Part shown: positions 35,999 through 44,584 of the stretch, in pieces
Layout of the letters: every line of letters starts with the position of its first letter
Position numbering within the stretch: the first letter of the stretch is position 1
Origin: G963665925 sp963678925
Lineage (GTDB): Bacteria; Bacillota; Clostridia; Peptostreptococcales; Acidaminobacteraceae
Length of the DNA: 64,000 nt
Direction: 5' to 3'
Assembly: GCA_963678925.1 (NCBI GenBank)
Contig: OY787533.1
Span: forward strand, 1 to 64,000
Position numbers and translations under genes: made by a program
The notes under the pieces: generated by a model
Told to the model about the DNA's origin: nothing
Seen by the model: the letters and a program-made list of their open reading frames with translations, nothing else
Databases searched by the model: none

Positions 35999-36586
35999 CT
36001 AGGCCTTTTGGTTTTCAGGCAGATTTCTTTCTGTTCCAAACCACACGCGTTCAAAGTTGTCCTCAACATACCGAGAAAGAGTGTATATCAAGTCAGAAAG
36101 CCTATTGACGTATATGAGGACCTGATCATTAATCGATTCTGTATGAATGAGGGTCACAATGTGTCGTTCAGCACGTCTGCAAACCGTACGTGCAAGATGC
36201 AGATAGGCACTTGCCAAGTTATCCCCCGGAATGATGAAATAGTCCGGCGTGTCAAAATACTGTAGATAGTAATCTATGGTGTTCTCCAGGAATTCAACAT
36301 CTGCCTCTTCAATATGGGTAATCAGGATGCTTGTGTCTTCAGTCGCAAGCTCAGCGCCCACATCAAATAATTTACGCTGAATGCCGTGAATCAGGTCCTG
36401 AATTTTTTCATCTTCAATGTAATGCTTTGCAATTCCCAGCGCCGAGTTCAACTCGTCTATGGTGCCATAGGCTTCAACCCTTATATCATCCTTATAGACA
36501 TTTTTCGTATCGTATAGGCTGGTCTTGCCTTTGTCGCCAGTTCGTGTATATACAACCATTTCTTCAGGTTTTCTATTGTCCTTCAT
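35999..36586 (-). CDS. Cob(I)alamin adenosyltransferase, PduO type
   Basis: 195 residues. Transfers the adenosyl group from ATP to cob(I)alamin or cobyrinate to make the active cofactor. N-terminal ATP motif VYTRTGDKGKTSLYD is followed by RVEAYGTIDELNSALG, and the C-terminal part carries CRRAERHI and YVNRLSDLIYTLSRY, all diagnostic of the PduO/MMAB fold. GGAGG is seven bases before the ATG. No B12 biosynthesis or B12-dependent enzyme gene is nearby. Confidence 0.94.
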   Translation of the reverse strand: MKDNRKPEEMVVYTRTGDKGKTSLYDTKNVYKDDIRVEAYGTIDELNSALGIAKHYIEDEKIQDLIHGIQRKLFDVGAELATEDTSILITHIEEADVEFLENTIDYYLQYFDTPDYFIIPGDNLASAYLHLARTVCRRAERHIVTLIHTESINDQVLIYVNRLSDLIYTLSRYVEDNFERVWFGTERNLPENQKA

Positions 36587-36618
36587 CCTAGTGCCTCCTT
36601 GTCTGAATCCTTATAGGT

Positions 36619-37323
36619 TCATCTGAAATCTTCGAGGTACGCAGGAACACGCTTAATTATTTCTATATGCTCTGTGGTGAGACTGCAGGCATAAGCGAGC
36701 ACTTCAACACCACGCTGCGAAACCTCGAGCAATGTGCTTGAAAATTCAGGATCGAGCGCCCAATTGGGACGCATGGCCTTTGCATCATTGAATTGCAGAA
36801 CAAAGACGACAATTCCGCGGTGCCCCAGCTCAACTGCGTCTCTAAGCTCACTCAAATGCTTTACGCCGCGCTTTGTCGGCGCTCCGGGAAAATGTCCTTC
36901 ATTTTCAATTTCAAGCGTTACGCCCTTCACTTCCATATATACCGTTTTACCCTCGGTATCTATCATTTTGAAATCAAATCGCGAGTTTCCAAAGGTCTTC
37001 TCACGCTGAACGGCTTCAGCACCATAAACCTCTTCAATGACATTCAACTTAATCGCTTCCTCCACCAGATCATTGGGAAGCTGCGAGTCCACCGAAAACC
37101 AGGCGCCGTCTTTTTCAATCAGTCTCAAAGAATATTTTGTTTTCCTGTTCTCGTCATCGTGATAGCTAACAGCAACACGCACCCCCTCTATGGTGAGCTC
37201 AGAGAGTCTGCTCGTATTGGGTACGTGTGCCATAACACGCTTTCCATCTACCATAACCTCAGCTAGAAAACGGTTGGGACGACGTAAAAATGTTCCAAGA
37301 ATCAGTTCAGATTTATATTTCAT
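36619..37323 (-). CDS. sfsA: SfsA family protein (DNA/RNA nuclease SfsA)
   Basis: 234 residues. OB-like N-terminal domain with RRPNRFLAEVMVDG and AHVPNTSRLSEL, then a PD-(D/E)XK-like nuclease core SRFDFKMIDTEGKTVYMEVKGVTLE near residues 122-146 (broken here for reading). Known in E. coli as a sugar fermentation stimulation protein; the catalytic Asp, Glu and Lys pattern suggests a nuclease. The ribosome site is weak (AAAGGGTACACA). Divergent from the Fur-family gene. Confidence 0.93.
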   Translation of the reverse strand: MKYKSELILGTFLRRPNRFLAEVMVDGKRVMAHVPNTSRLSELTIEGVRVAVSYHDDENRKTKYSLRLIEKDGAWFSVDSQLPNDLVEEAIKLNVIEEVYGAEAVQREKTFGNSRFDFKMIDTEGKTVYMEVKGVTLEIENEGHFPGAPTKRGVKHLSELRDAVELGHRGIVVFVLQFNDAKAMRPNWALDPEFSSTLLEVSQRGVEVLAYACSLTTEHIEIIKRVPAYLEDFR

Positions 37324-37378
37324 TGTGTACCCTTTCAGTGTATATTGACATTATACCACATTGGTGCTAAAATAAACT

Positions 37379-37391
37379 TGTAATCATTACA
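37379..37391 (+). promoter_or_regulatory. Fur/PerR-type operator
   Basis: TGTAATCATTACA is a perfect 6-1-6 palindrome of the PerR/Fur-box form, in the gap between sfsA and the Fur-family gene and overlapping a possible promoter (TTGTAA ... TATACT). Autoregulation is likely. Confidence 0.6.
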
Positions 37392-37521
37392 GTTCTATTA
37401 TACTTTTAAATTGAATTTTGTCACGGATTTTCCATTCGGCTGGAAAGACATACACTGCCTCCGAATCGCATTTACGCTTCAATATTCTATTCACGGGTAT
37501 AATGGATGAAAGGAGGTCAAT

Positions 37522-37950
37522 ATGCATAGGAAAGAAATAGATATTCCGACTTATCTGACAGAGCACGGCATTAAGGCGTCATATCAGAGAATACGTATTT
37601 TAAAGTATTTTCAGGAACACTTGACCCATCCGACTGTGAACGATATCTACGAAGAGCTTCTTCCCGATATTCCGACACTTTCAAAGACAACCGTGTACAA
37701 TACGCTAAACCTCTTTGTTGAAAAGAACATTCTGGATGTAATTCTTATTGAAGAAAATGAAGCGCGGTATGACTGGGCAATGCAGACCCACGGGCATTTC
37801 AAATGCGTAAAATGCGGTCAGGTATTTGACCTCGACGTCAATCTTGAACCATCCAGCATTCCTGGACTTAGAGGCTACGAAATCAAGGAACAGCATATTT
37901 ACATTAAAGGTGTATGTCTGAAGTGTCAAAATCCAGAATCCGTACACTAA
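37522..37950 (+). CDS. perR: Fur family regulator, PerR-like
   Basis: 142 residues. N-terminal winged helix with SKTTVYNTLNLFVEKN (about 54-69). Structural zinc site formed by C95-x2-C98 and C132-x2-C135. The PerR-type regulatory metal site can be traced as His36, Asp84, His90, His92 and Asp103. I therefore favour a peroxide sensor, but Fur or Zur cannot be excluded. AAAGGAGG precedes the ATG. A Fur-type palindrome lies 130 bases upstream. Confidence 0.82.
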   Translation: MHRKEIDIPTYLTEHGIKASYQRIRILKYFQEHLTHPTVNDIYEELLPDIPTLSKTTVYNTLNLFVEKNILDVILIEENEARYDWAMQTHGHFKCVKCGQVFDLDVNLEPSSIPGLRGYEIKEQHIYIKGVCLKCQNPESVH

Positions 37951-37958
37951 AAACTATC

Positions 37959-37984
37959 GAGCTACCCAGTAGCTCTTTTTTTTT
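37959..37984 (+). terminator. Terminator after perR
   Basis: GAGCTAC-cca-GTAGCTC followed by a run of nine T. Confidence 0.85.
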
Positions 37985-37996
37985 GCTTTCCAATAC

Positions 37997-38482
37997 CTAT
38001 ATTGAGCGTTCCATATAATAGGACGGCCCAAAATCAGGATCATCTATTTCATGCAGGACCACATACCCCATTTTTTCATAGAAGCACTTTGCAGTCACAC
38101 TGGCATGCATATGGAGTTTTTCAAGGCCTCGTGCCTGGGCTTCTGCTTCAAGGGTTTCAAGCAGGCGTTTACCATACCCTCGCCCTTGACAGTCCGCGCT
38201 TATGAAAAGTGCCTGAATTTCAGACCCACACAGGGAAATGGTACCAAGCATGACTTTCTCACCTGCCACGCCAGTCTCTTCCTCAATCACCCAAGTCACC
38301 TTTTCATTCATCTTATTTCGTATATTCTCACAACAGTAATATGCCTTCATGAAATCGATGACGTGTTCTGTGTAATCCGCACTGTTCGATACCACAAGCA
38401 CTTCCTGTATGAGTATTTCGAGCACCTCTGCATCTTTCAGTTCAGCGCGTCTGATATGATACTTAGTCAATGGATCTGTCAT
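37997..38482 (-). CDS. GNAT family N-acetyltransferase
   Basis: 161 residues. Acetyl-CoA loop ALFISADCQGRGYGKRLLETLE near residues 92-113 (broken here for reading) and the typical AKCFYEKMGYV segment near 131-141. N-terminal YHIRRAELKDAEVLEIL is the common GNAT opening. Substrate unknown. GGAGCATGCC upstream of the ATG at 38482 gives an acceptable ribosome site. Confidence 0.82.
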   Translation of the reverse strand: MTDPLTKYHIRRAELKDAEVLEILIQEVLVVSNSADYTEHVIDFMKAYYCCENIRNKMNEKVTWVIEEETGVAGEKVMLGTISLCGSEIQALFISADCQGRGYGKRLLETLEAEAQARGLEKLHMHASVTAKCFYEKMGYVVLHEIDDPDFGPSYYMERSI

Positions 38483-38617
38483 TTGGCATGCTCCTTCTAT
38501 TTAAGCTTTGATTTCTTTTTACCTTATAAATTACTATTCTACATAAAATACGCGCTGACCTTTTTAGGCACGTGAATTTAGTGTACGCGTCTGTATAGTG
38601 TCAACTTGATGGCAATC

Positions 38618-38652
38618 TAAAAGGGTATTGCATCATGCAATACCCTTTTTTT
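38618..38652 (-). terminator. Terminator after the P-loop ATPase gene
   Basis: AAAAGGGTATTGCAT and ATGCAATACCCTTTT with a one-base loop region and T-runs on both sides; it can serve both strands. Confidence 0.75.
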
Positions 38653-38686
38653 GACTAAGTTTATTATGTTATTATGCTCAATAATC

Positions 38687-39262
38687 CTATTCAGCAATCT
38701 GCTCTGGGTTTTTAAAACCCATGTGGTGCATGATTTCAGCCGCGCGTTCCTTCGTGCTTCCCGAAACAACCTTATACTGAATATTCTCCGACTCCAGAAA
38801 AGTCAAAATGGCCTTATCAACTGCTTTGGCGATTTCTTCGTCCTGCCATCTCACACCATCCTGCTCGTAGCCGAATTCTCTCGGCAGGTAAATGATTTCG
38901 TCATATCTTGAAATATCCTCAAGTGCCAATATGTACAGATCTTTAAGTATTTCAATTTCCTTTTGCGTGCGCTTCTTGTCACCAAGCATGAATCTGCCGT
39001 AGATGTATGGAACAAATGTAGCATAATCCGTAAGCGCATAATCGAAGCCACTCAGCTTGTCTTCAATTCTTTTCTGGCCCAGATAGATGCCATACTGTTC
39101 TGAAATACTCTCTATCATGCCTTTGTCTCTCAGATAATCTGTAGAATACTCAAAAGCATACCCAACATTAAGTCCCATGATTTTCATATCAACATATAGC
39201 TGTTGAATCAGGGTCGTTTTTCCGCATCTTGGTCCACCAAGTACTGCAATACGCGTAGTCAT
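38687..39262 (-). CDS. P-loop ATPase, NadR/AAA_28-like
   Basis: 191 residues. Walker A GGPRCGKTTL at residues 9-18 right after the first strand; the rest resembles small nucleotide kinase-like AAA_28 proteins (ALTDYATFVPYIYGRF, then YDEIIYLPREFGYEQDGVR). Such domains occur in NadR-like ribosylnicotinamide kinases, but a function cannot be fixed here. The ATG at 39262 has GGAGTG eight bases upstream; an ATG 19 codons earlier has none. Confidence 0.7.
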   Translation of the reverse strand: MTTRIAVLGGPRCGKTTLIQQLYVDMKIMGLNVGYAFEYSTDYLRDKGMIESISEQYGIYLGQKRIEDKLSGFDYALTDYATFVPYIYGRFMLGDKKRTQKEIEILKDLYILALEDISRYDEIIYLPREFGYEQDGVRWQDEEIAKAVDKAILTFLESENIQYKVVSGSTKERAAEIMHHMGFKNPEQIAE

Positions 39263-39359
39263 TGTTTTCACTCCATCATTTTTATTTAAATGCCTTCCGA
39301 ACACACCCGGAAGCACCACCAGTCTTCTTCGACAAATTCCAGTATAATATCAACACAGG

Positions 39360-39401
39360 CAAAAAACAAGGCTTAGCAGGTATTTTCTATCTGCCAAGCC
39401 C
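39360..39401 (-). terminator. Terminator of the leuACDB operon
   Basis: Minus strand GGCTTGGCAG and CTGCTAAGCC pair with one mismatch, followed by TTGTTTTTTG; located about 100 bases after leuB. Confidence 0.75.
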
Positions 39402-39503
39402 TGATTCCTCTGTTTTTATGTTTTCTTACATTATAATACATTTGGATTGCCGCACTGGAATCGCACACACATATCAGGTCCCAACGCGTCACGCCACTAT
39501 TGG

Positions 39504-40577
39504 CTACAGGCTGTTGATGCGCTCAATTACGGCCTGCGTGATTTCATCTGTCGATGAAGCCTTTTCACTCGCCGAAGCGATATCAGACGTTCTCATGCCA
39601 CTCTCAAGCACCTGTGCAACTGCCGTCTCCATAGCTTCTGCTATTTCATCGTGCTGTCCTGTATAACGGATCAGCATAGCTGCTGAAAGAATTGCAGCAA
39701 TAGGATTCGCCTTGCCCTGACCTGCAATCTCAGGCGCAGATCCATGAACAGGCTCGTAAAGCCCAATTCTATCAGCGCCAAGACTTGCCGAAGGCAGTAG
39801 ACCGATAGAACCTGTAATCGCCCCCGCTTCGTCGGAAAGAATGTCTCCAAACATGTTGGCTGTCAAGACGACATCGAACTGTGACGGATCGATAATCAGC
39901 TGCATTGCTGCGTTGTCAACATACATGTGGTTTACCTCAACATCTGGATAATCCTTTGCAATGCGATTAACGACTTCTCGCCACATGCGCGAGCTGCGAA
40001 GGACATTGGCCTTGTCCACGCTTGTAACTTTCTTTCTTCTTCCGCGTGCAGCTTCAAAAGCAAGTACTGCAACACGCTCTATTTCCTGTTCTGAGTACGC
40101 TTTTTCATCAAAAGCCATTTTAATGCCAGAACGGATTTTTTCGCCTTTGTCTCCAAAATAGATTCCGCCTGTCAGTTCTCTGACAATATGAATATCAATA
40201 CCACCCTCAACAATTTCCTTTTTAAGAGGAGAATTGTCACTCAGGGCGCTGTAAATCTTAGCTGGTCTGATGTTAGCAAATGTGCCAAGTGCCTTTCTAA
40301 GTTGCAGCAGGCCTGTTTCAGGACGAATTTCAGGCGCCACGCCATCCCATTTAGGACCACCAACAGCACCCAGCAGAACAGCATCTGCACCCGTACAGAT
40401 ATTTAGTGTATCGGCTGGAAATGGAACGCCGGACTTGTCGATTGCCGCACCACCGATATCGCCGTATTGAAACTCAAAATTCACATTGTATTTTTCAGCC
40501 ACAGCCTTTGTCACTTCAATTGCTGCGCGTGTTACTTCAGGTCCTATGCCGTCACCTGGCAAAACTGCTATCTTCAT
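39504..40577 (-). CDS. leuB: 3-isopropylmalate dehydrogenase
   Basis: 357 residues, NAD-dependent oxidative decarboxylase of leucine synthesis. Starts MKIAVLPGDGIGPEV; the substrate Arg cluster lies in LLQLRKALGTFANIRP, the catalytic Tyr in RELTGGIYFG near residue 140, and the metal site in NMFGDILSDEAG near 240-251. The NAD motif EPVHGSAPEIAGQGKANP is conserved. Last gene of leuA-leuC-leuD-leuB, two bases after leuD. Confidence 0.97.
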   Translation of the reverse strand: MKIAVLPGDGIGPEVTRAAIEVTKAVAEKYNVNFEFQYGDIGGAAIDKSGVPFPADTLNICTGADAVLLGAVGGPKWDGVAPEIRPETGLLQLRKALGTFANIRPAKIYSALSDNSPLKKEIVEGGIDIHIVRELTGGIYFGDKGEKIRSGIKMAFDEKAYSEQEIERVAVLAFEAARGRRKKVTSVDKANVLRSSRMWREVVNRIAKDYPDVEVNHMYVDNAAMQLIIDPSQFDVVLTANMFGDILSDEAGAITGSIGLLPSASLGADRIGLYEPVHGSAPEIAGQGKANPIAAILSAAMLIRYTGQHDEIAEAMETAVAQVLESGMRTSDIASASEKASSTDEITQAVIERINSL

Positions 40578-40579
40578 GA

Positions 40580-41065
40580 TTATTGCCCCCTCGATTTAAG
40601 TCTGTTCAGCAAGCCGCCCATTTCCACCATTTCAATCATAAATGGCGGGAGTGGTTCCGCTTCATACTTTTTCCCAGTTGTCTCATTGATGATTTCACCG
40701 GATATGACGTCAACTTCAAATTGGTCTCCGGCATTTGACTCATCCACCGCTTCAGGACAAATCATAATCGGCATCCCGATATTGAATGAATTTCTAAAGA
40801 AGATTCTTGCAAACGATTTGGCAATTACACATTTAACACCAGCTGTCTTAATGGACAATGGCGCGTGTTCCCTTGAGGAACCACAGCCAAAGTTTTCTCC
40901 GGCAAGAATGACATCGCCCGCTTCAACACTTCCTGCAAACGCCATGTCGATGTCTTCCATGCAGTGCTCTGCCAACTCCTCTGCAGAAGATGTATTCAGA
41001 TATCTGGCAGGTATGATGACATCTGTGTCTATATGGTCTCCGTATTTGAATGCCTTACCCATCAT
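40580..41065 (-). CDS. leuD: 3-isopropylmalate dehydratase small subunit
   Basis: 161 residues. Forms the swivel domain of isopropylmalate isomerase: GDHIDTDVIIPARYL near the start and the core GENFGCGSSREHAP near 57-70. The short length is that of the LeuD2/archaeal-like subgroup common in clostridia. AGGAGG precedes the ATG, which overlaps the leuC stop by four bases. Confidence 0.96.
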   Translation of the reverse strand: MMGKAFKYGDHIDTDVIIPARYLNTSSAEELAEHCMEDIDMAFAGSVEAGDVILAGENFGCGSSREHAPLSIKTAGVKCVIAKSFARIFFRNSFNIGMPIMICPEAVDESNAGDQFEVDVISGEIINETTGKKYEAEPLPPFMIEMVEMGGLLNRLKSRGQ

Positions 41066-42324
41066 ACTACCTCCTTGGGATGTGTAATTTTGCCTGTTAC
41101 AGCTGATGCAGCCGCTACTGCAGGACTTGCCAGATATACTTCAGACTCAGGGTGGCCCATACGTCCAACAAAGTTTCTATTTGTTGTCGCCACAGCGCGT
41201 TCCCCTTTAGCAAGGATGCCCATATGTCCGCCAAGGCAAGGGCCGCATGTCGGTGTACTCACCACTGCGCCAGCCTTCACGAAAGTCTGAACAAGCCCCT
41301 CTTCAATCGCCTGAAGATAAATGTTCTGTGTACCAGGAATAATGATCGTACGAACGCCTACCTTTACAGGCGCCTTCTCGAAGATTGCTGCTGCCGCTCT
41401 TAAATCTTCAATTCTTCCGTTAGTACATGAACCGATTACCACCTGATCGATTTCAATTTCTGGTATCTGGTCAAAAGTGCGTGTATTAGAAGGAAGACTT
41501 GGGAACGCAACTACCGGTTCAACCTCAGAAAGGTTGATTTCAATCGTTTGATCATAAGCTGCATCTGCGTCGGCCTCAAATACCGTACTCGCTCTCTTCC
41601 CTCTATTTTCAACGTATTCTTTTGTCTTTGCATCGACTTGGAAAATGCCGTTCTTGGCACCTGCTTCAATTGCCATGTTGGCCATTGCAAATCGGTCGTC
41701 CATAGAAAGTGTGGAAAGTCCCGCACCTGTAAACTCCATTGACTTGTATCTTGCGCCGTCAACGCCAATCTGACCAATAATATGAAGAATAACGTCCTTG
41801 CCGCTTACCCACTCATTCAAGGAACCCGTCAGTTCAAACTTGATAGCTTCTGGAACCCTGAACCAGGTTTTACCCGATGCCATACCTGCAGCCATGTCTG
41901 TAGATCCGACACCTGTAGAAAATGCGCCAAGCGCGCCGTAGGTACACGTATGGGAGTCAGCTCCAATAACCGCATCGCCCGGTACAACCAGGCCCTGCTC
42001 AGGCAGCAGACAGTGCTCGATTCCCATTTGTCCTACTTCAAAGTAGTTTTCTATGGACTGCTCCTTCACGAAGTTTCGAACCATTTGGCATTGCTGTGCA
42101 GTCTTAATGTCTTTGTTCGGTGTGAAATGGTCTGGCACGATAACGATTTTGCTCTGATCGTGGACCATTTCAAGACCATGCTTACGCATTTCATCTATTG
42201 CAACCGGTGTCGTGATGTCATTTCCAAGCACTACATCCAGTTCGATTTCAACATATTGCCCCGCTTTAACTTCATCAAGCCCGGCCTTCGATGCCAAAAT
42301 TTTCTGTGTCATAGTCATCCCCAT
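41062..42324 (-). CDS. leuC: 3-isopropylmalate dehydratase large subunit
   Basis: About 420 residues, a [4Fe-4S] aconitase-family enzyme. Cluster ligands lie in IGSCTNGRIEDL and TPTCGPCLGGHMG; substrate motifs GADSHTCTYGALGAFSTG and ALEWS-type RYKSMEF are also seen. The ATG at 42324 follows AAGGAGGGC; this start lies inside leuA (overlap of 50 bases in another frame). The frame stays open further upstream, but without a ribosome site. Confidence 0.95.
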   Translation of the reverse strand: MGMTMTQKILASKAGLDEVKAGQYVEIELDVVLGNDITTPVAIDEMRKHGLEMVHDQSKIVIVPDHFTPNKDIKTAQQCQMVRNFVKEQSIENYFEVGQMGIEHCLLPEQGLVVPGDAVIGADSHTCTYGALGAFSTGVGSTDMAAGMASGKTWFRVPEAIKFELTGSLNEWVSGKDVILHIIGQIGVDGARYKSMEFTGAGLSTLSMDDRFAMANMAIEAGAKNGIFQVDAKTKEYVENRGKRASTVFEADADAAYDQTIEINLSEVEPVVAFPSLPSNTRTFDQIPEIEIDQVVIGSCTNGRIEDLRAAAAIFEKAPVKVGVRTIIIPGTQNIYLQAIEEGLVQTFVKAGAVVSTPTCGPCLGGHMGILAKGERAVATTNRNFVGRMGHPESEVYLASPAVAAASAVTGKITHPKEVV

Positions 42325-43846
42325 TGGACTTGCCCTCCTTTTCGTCTGTAATACTTTGATTGATTGCGTCAATGAATGCTTCGATACTTGATTCGAGGAT
42401 ATCTGTACTGATGCCCCTGCCTCTGTAAATGCTGCCGCCAATTTCAACGACTACTGCAGCTTCGCCCTGAGCATCTTCGCCCTCTGTGATGGCATGCAAC
42501 TGATAGTCGACCAGACGCGTTTCCATTTCCATGATATTCTCAATTGCTGAAAATGCCGCATCAACAGGACCGTCACCCTTAGAAGCTTCTTCAATGTGCT
42601 CACCGTTCCTGATCAGTCTGACAAGTGCTGTAGACGTCATTCCAAGACCTTGACTGATCATATAGGATTCAAGCTTCACATGATCCGGATCCGGTTCGCG
42701 TTCACCGATGATCAGAGACTCAATATCTCTGTCGTAGATGGTTTTCTTCGCATCTGCCAGTGCTTTAAACTTGGAAAACAAGTCATCGACCTTCTCTTTG
42801 GAGAACTCATAGCCAAGAGACTGAAGCTTGTCGACAAAAGCGTGGCGACCAGAGTGCTTGCCAAGTACCATCTTTGTATCTTTAAGTCCTACGGACTCAG
42901 GTGTCATGATTTCATATGTGCTTCTGTTTGCCAGCATACCGTGCTGGTGGATGCCTGACTCATGTGCAAAAGCATTTGCTCCGACAATCGCCTTGTTTGG
43001 CTGTACGTAAACACCTGTAATGCTTGAAAGCAATTGGCTCGAACGCATAATTTCTTCAGTGTTGATGTTTGTTTCGAAGCCCATTTGGTCTCTTCTGGTG
43101 TGAAGTGCCATAACCACTTCTTCAAGTGCCGCGTTGCCAGCACGTTCACCAATACCATTGATTGTACATTCAAGCTGTGTTACGCCTGCTTCTGTAGCAG
43201 CAAGTGTATTTGCAACTGCAAGACCAAGATCGTTGTGACAGTGCACTGACCATTCTGCCTTGTGATCGTATTTCATGTTCTCACGCACTTTTCTGATGAA
43301 GGCTGCAAACTCACTAGGAATTGCATAACCTACTGTATCAGGCAGGTTCAATACTGTCGCACCCGCTTCAATCACCGCATCGAATATGACTGAAAGGAAC
43401 TCAGGATTGCTTCGTGTGCCGTCCTCTGCAGAAAATTCAATGTCAAAACATTTTGCCTTGGCATACTTCACAGCCTCTACTGCTTGTCTTACAACCGCAT
43501 CCGGTGCCATTTTAAGCTTGTGCTCCATATGGATGTCACTTGTTGCGATGAAGGTGTGAATTCTTGGCTTCTCAGAATATTTGACCGCTTCATAAGCCCT
43601 GTCTATATCTTTTTCAAGTGCTCTTGCAAGACTTGCAACCGATGCATTCTTGATTGTCTGTGCAACCGTCTTTACCGATTCAAAGTCACCAGGAGATGCA
43701 ATGGCAAATCCAGCCTCAATTACATCAACACCCAGTCGCTCCAGTTGTCTTGCCATTTGTATTTTTTCATTAAGTCTCATACTGCAGCCCGGAGACTGCT
43801 CGCCGTCTCTTAAAGTCGTATCAAATATTTTGATTTGTTTTGACAT
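42275..43846 (-). CDS. leuA: 2-isopropylmalate synthase
   Basis: 523 residues. Condenses acetyl-CoA with 2-ketoisovalerate, the committed step to leucine. The catalytic opening FDTTLRDGEQSPG (residues 8-20) and SVHCHNDLGLAVANT metal site are intact. A C-terminal regulatory domain (from about residue 390) with GDGPVDAAFSAIENIM and an acidic tail indicates leucine feedback. First gene of the operon, behind a T-box leader. Its last 50 bases overlap leuC. Confidence 0.97.
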   Translation of the reverse strand: MSKQIKIFDTTLRDGEQSPGCSMRLNEKIQMARQLERLGVDVIEAGFAIASPGDFESVKTVAQTIKNASVASLARALEKDIDRAYEAVKYSEKPRIHTFIATSDIHMEHKLKMAPDAVVRQAVEAVKYAKAKCFDIEFSAEDGTRSNPEFLSVIFDAVIEAGATVLNLPDTVGYAIPSEFAAFIRKVRENMKYDHKAEWSVHCHNDLGLAVANTLAATEAGVTQLECTINGIGERAGNAALEEVVMALHTRRDQMGFETNINTEEIMRSSQLLSSITGVYVQPNKAIVGANAFAHESGIHQHGMLANRSTYEIMTPESVGLKDTKMVLGKHSGRHAFVDKLQSLGYEFSKEKVDDLFSKFKALADAKKTIYDRDIESLIIGEREPDPDHVKLESYMISQGLGMTSTALVRLIRNGEHIEEASKGDGPVDAAFSAIENIMEMETRLVDYQLHAITEGEDAQGEAAVVVEIGGSIYRGRGISTDILESSIEAFIDAINQSITDEKEGKSNGDDYDTENFGIEGRA

Positions 43847-44024
43847 GTTACCCGCCGCCTTTCATAACTTGCTCATACTCAGCATCTCATTCTCATTCTC
43901 TATTGTCTGATTCTTCTGTCTTTTCTCTGTAATTTTGCTTTTATAATCCTGCAGGTCAACTTCAACAGGTGTCCGGACATCTGTCAAAGTTTCTAGCTGC
44001 CACTGCACATTTGTGCATTAAAAA

Positions 44025-44311
44025 AACCTCGTCCTTATAAATATTAAGGACGAGGTTATAGTTCCCGCGGTACCACCTTAAGTTACCCATAGCATAACTA
44101 TGAGTCTCTCGGTACACTCCACTTCGGAAGTGCAGGCCGATAATGAGGCCATCCATACACCCTTACTAAAATTCAGGCTGTCTGCTCCGGAATGAGTAGA
44201 CTGTCGCGTGCTCGACCGGTTCTCACCAACCACCGGCTCTCTGAACTCAACAACTGCAACGGTCGCGTTCCATCATTGCGTTTGCGCTATCGTTTTTTTC
44301 TTACGATGTTG
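44025..44311 (-). promoter_or_regulatory. T-box leader of the leu operon
   Basis: Minus strand carries the T-box core AAGGTGGTACCGCGG (44066-44080) followed by the terminator AACCTCGTCCTTA/TAAGGACGAGGTT and seven T (44025-44056). Upstream, a long Stem I with the distal CCGGTGG...ACCGG hairpin is visible. A likely specifier is the leucine codon CTC in CTACTCATTCC, but I cannot fold it to prove this. Uncharged tRNA-Leu should favour readthrough into leuA. Confidence 0.9.
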
Positions 44312-44317
44312 AGAGTT

Positions 44318-44346
44318 ATTCTAGCAAAGTATTTCCGACCCGTCAA
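44318..44346 (-). promoter_or_regulatory. Promoter of the T-box/leu operon
   Basis: Minus strand -35 TTGACG (44341-44346), 17-base spacer, -10 TAGAAT (44318-44323). Confidence 0.8.
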
Positions 44347-44451
44347 CACTATTTGTTAAAAAAAATTAAAATTTCTCAATTTACGCAATTCTCTTGAACA
44401 CTGCTATTTTTTTTGGAGTTCAAAAGCATCGAGCAATTCCACCTGTAAATA

Positions 44452-44479
44452 TAAATTGTATATTTTTTTGTACAATTTA
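44452..44479 (+). promoter_or_regulatory. Inverted repeat before the ilvB promoter
   Basis: TAAATTGTA-N10-TACAATTTA is a perfect nine-base inverted repeat ending two bases before the -35 box. It may be an operator; the binding protein is unknown. I see no CodY-type motif here. Confidence 0.45.
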
Positions 44480-44481
44480 GA

Positions 44482-44511
44482 TTGACGTTTGTATTTTTAT
44501 TCTGCTACAAT
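44482..44511 (+). promoter_or_regulatory. ilvB-ilvN promoter
   Basis: -35 TTGACG (44482-44487), 18-base spacer, -10 TACAAT (44506-44511). Confidence 0.75.
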
Positions 44512-44584
44512 GGGTGTTAAAATATTCTAACATTTTACAAAGTCCCATTCACGGGACAAATTCATGAAAGGAGGACATGATGAC

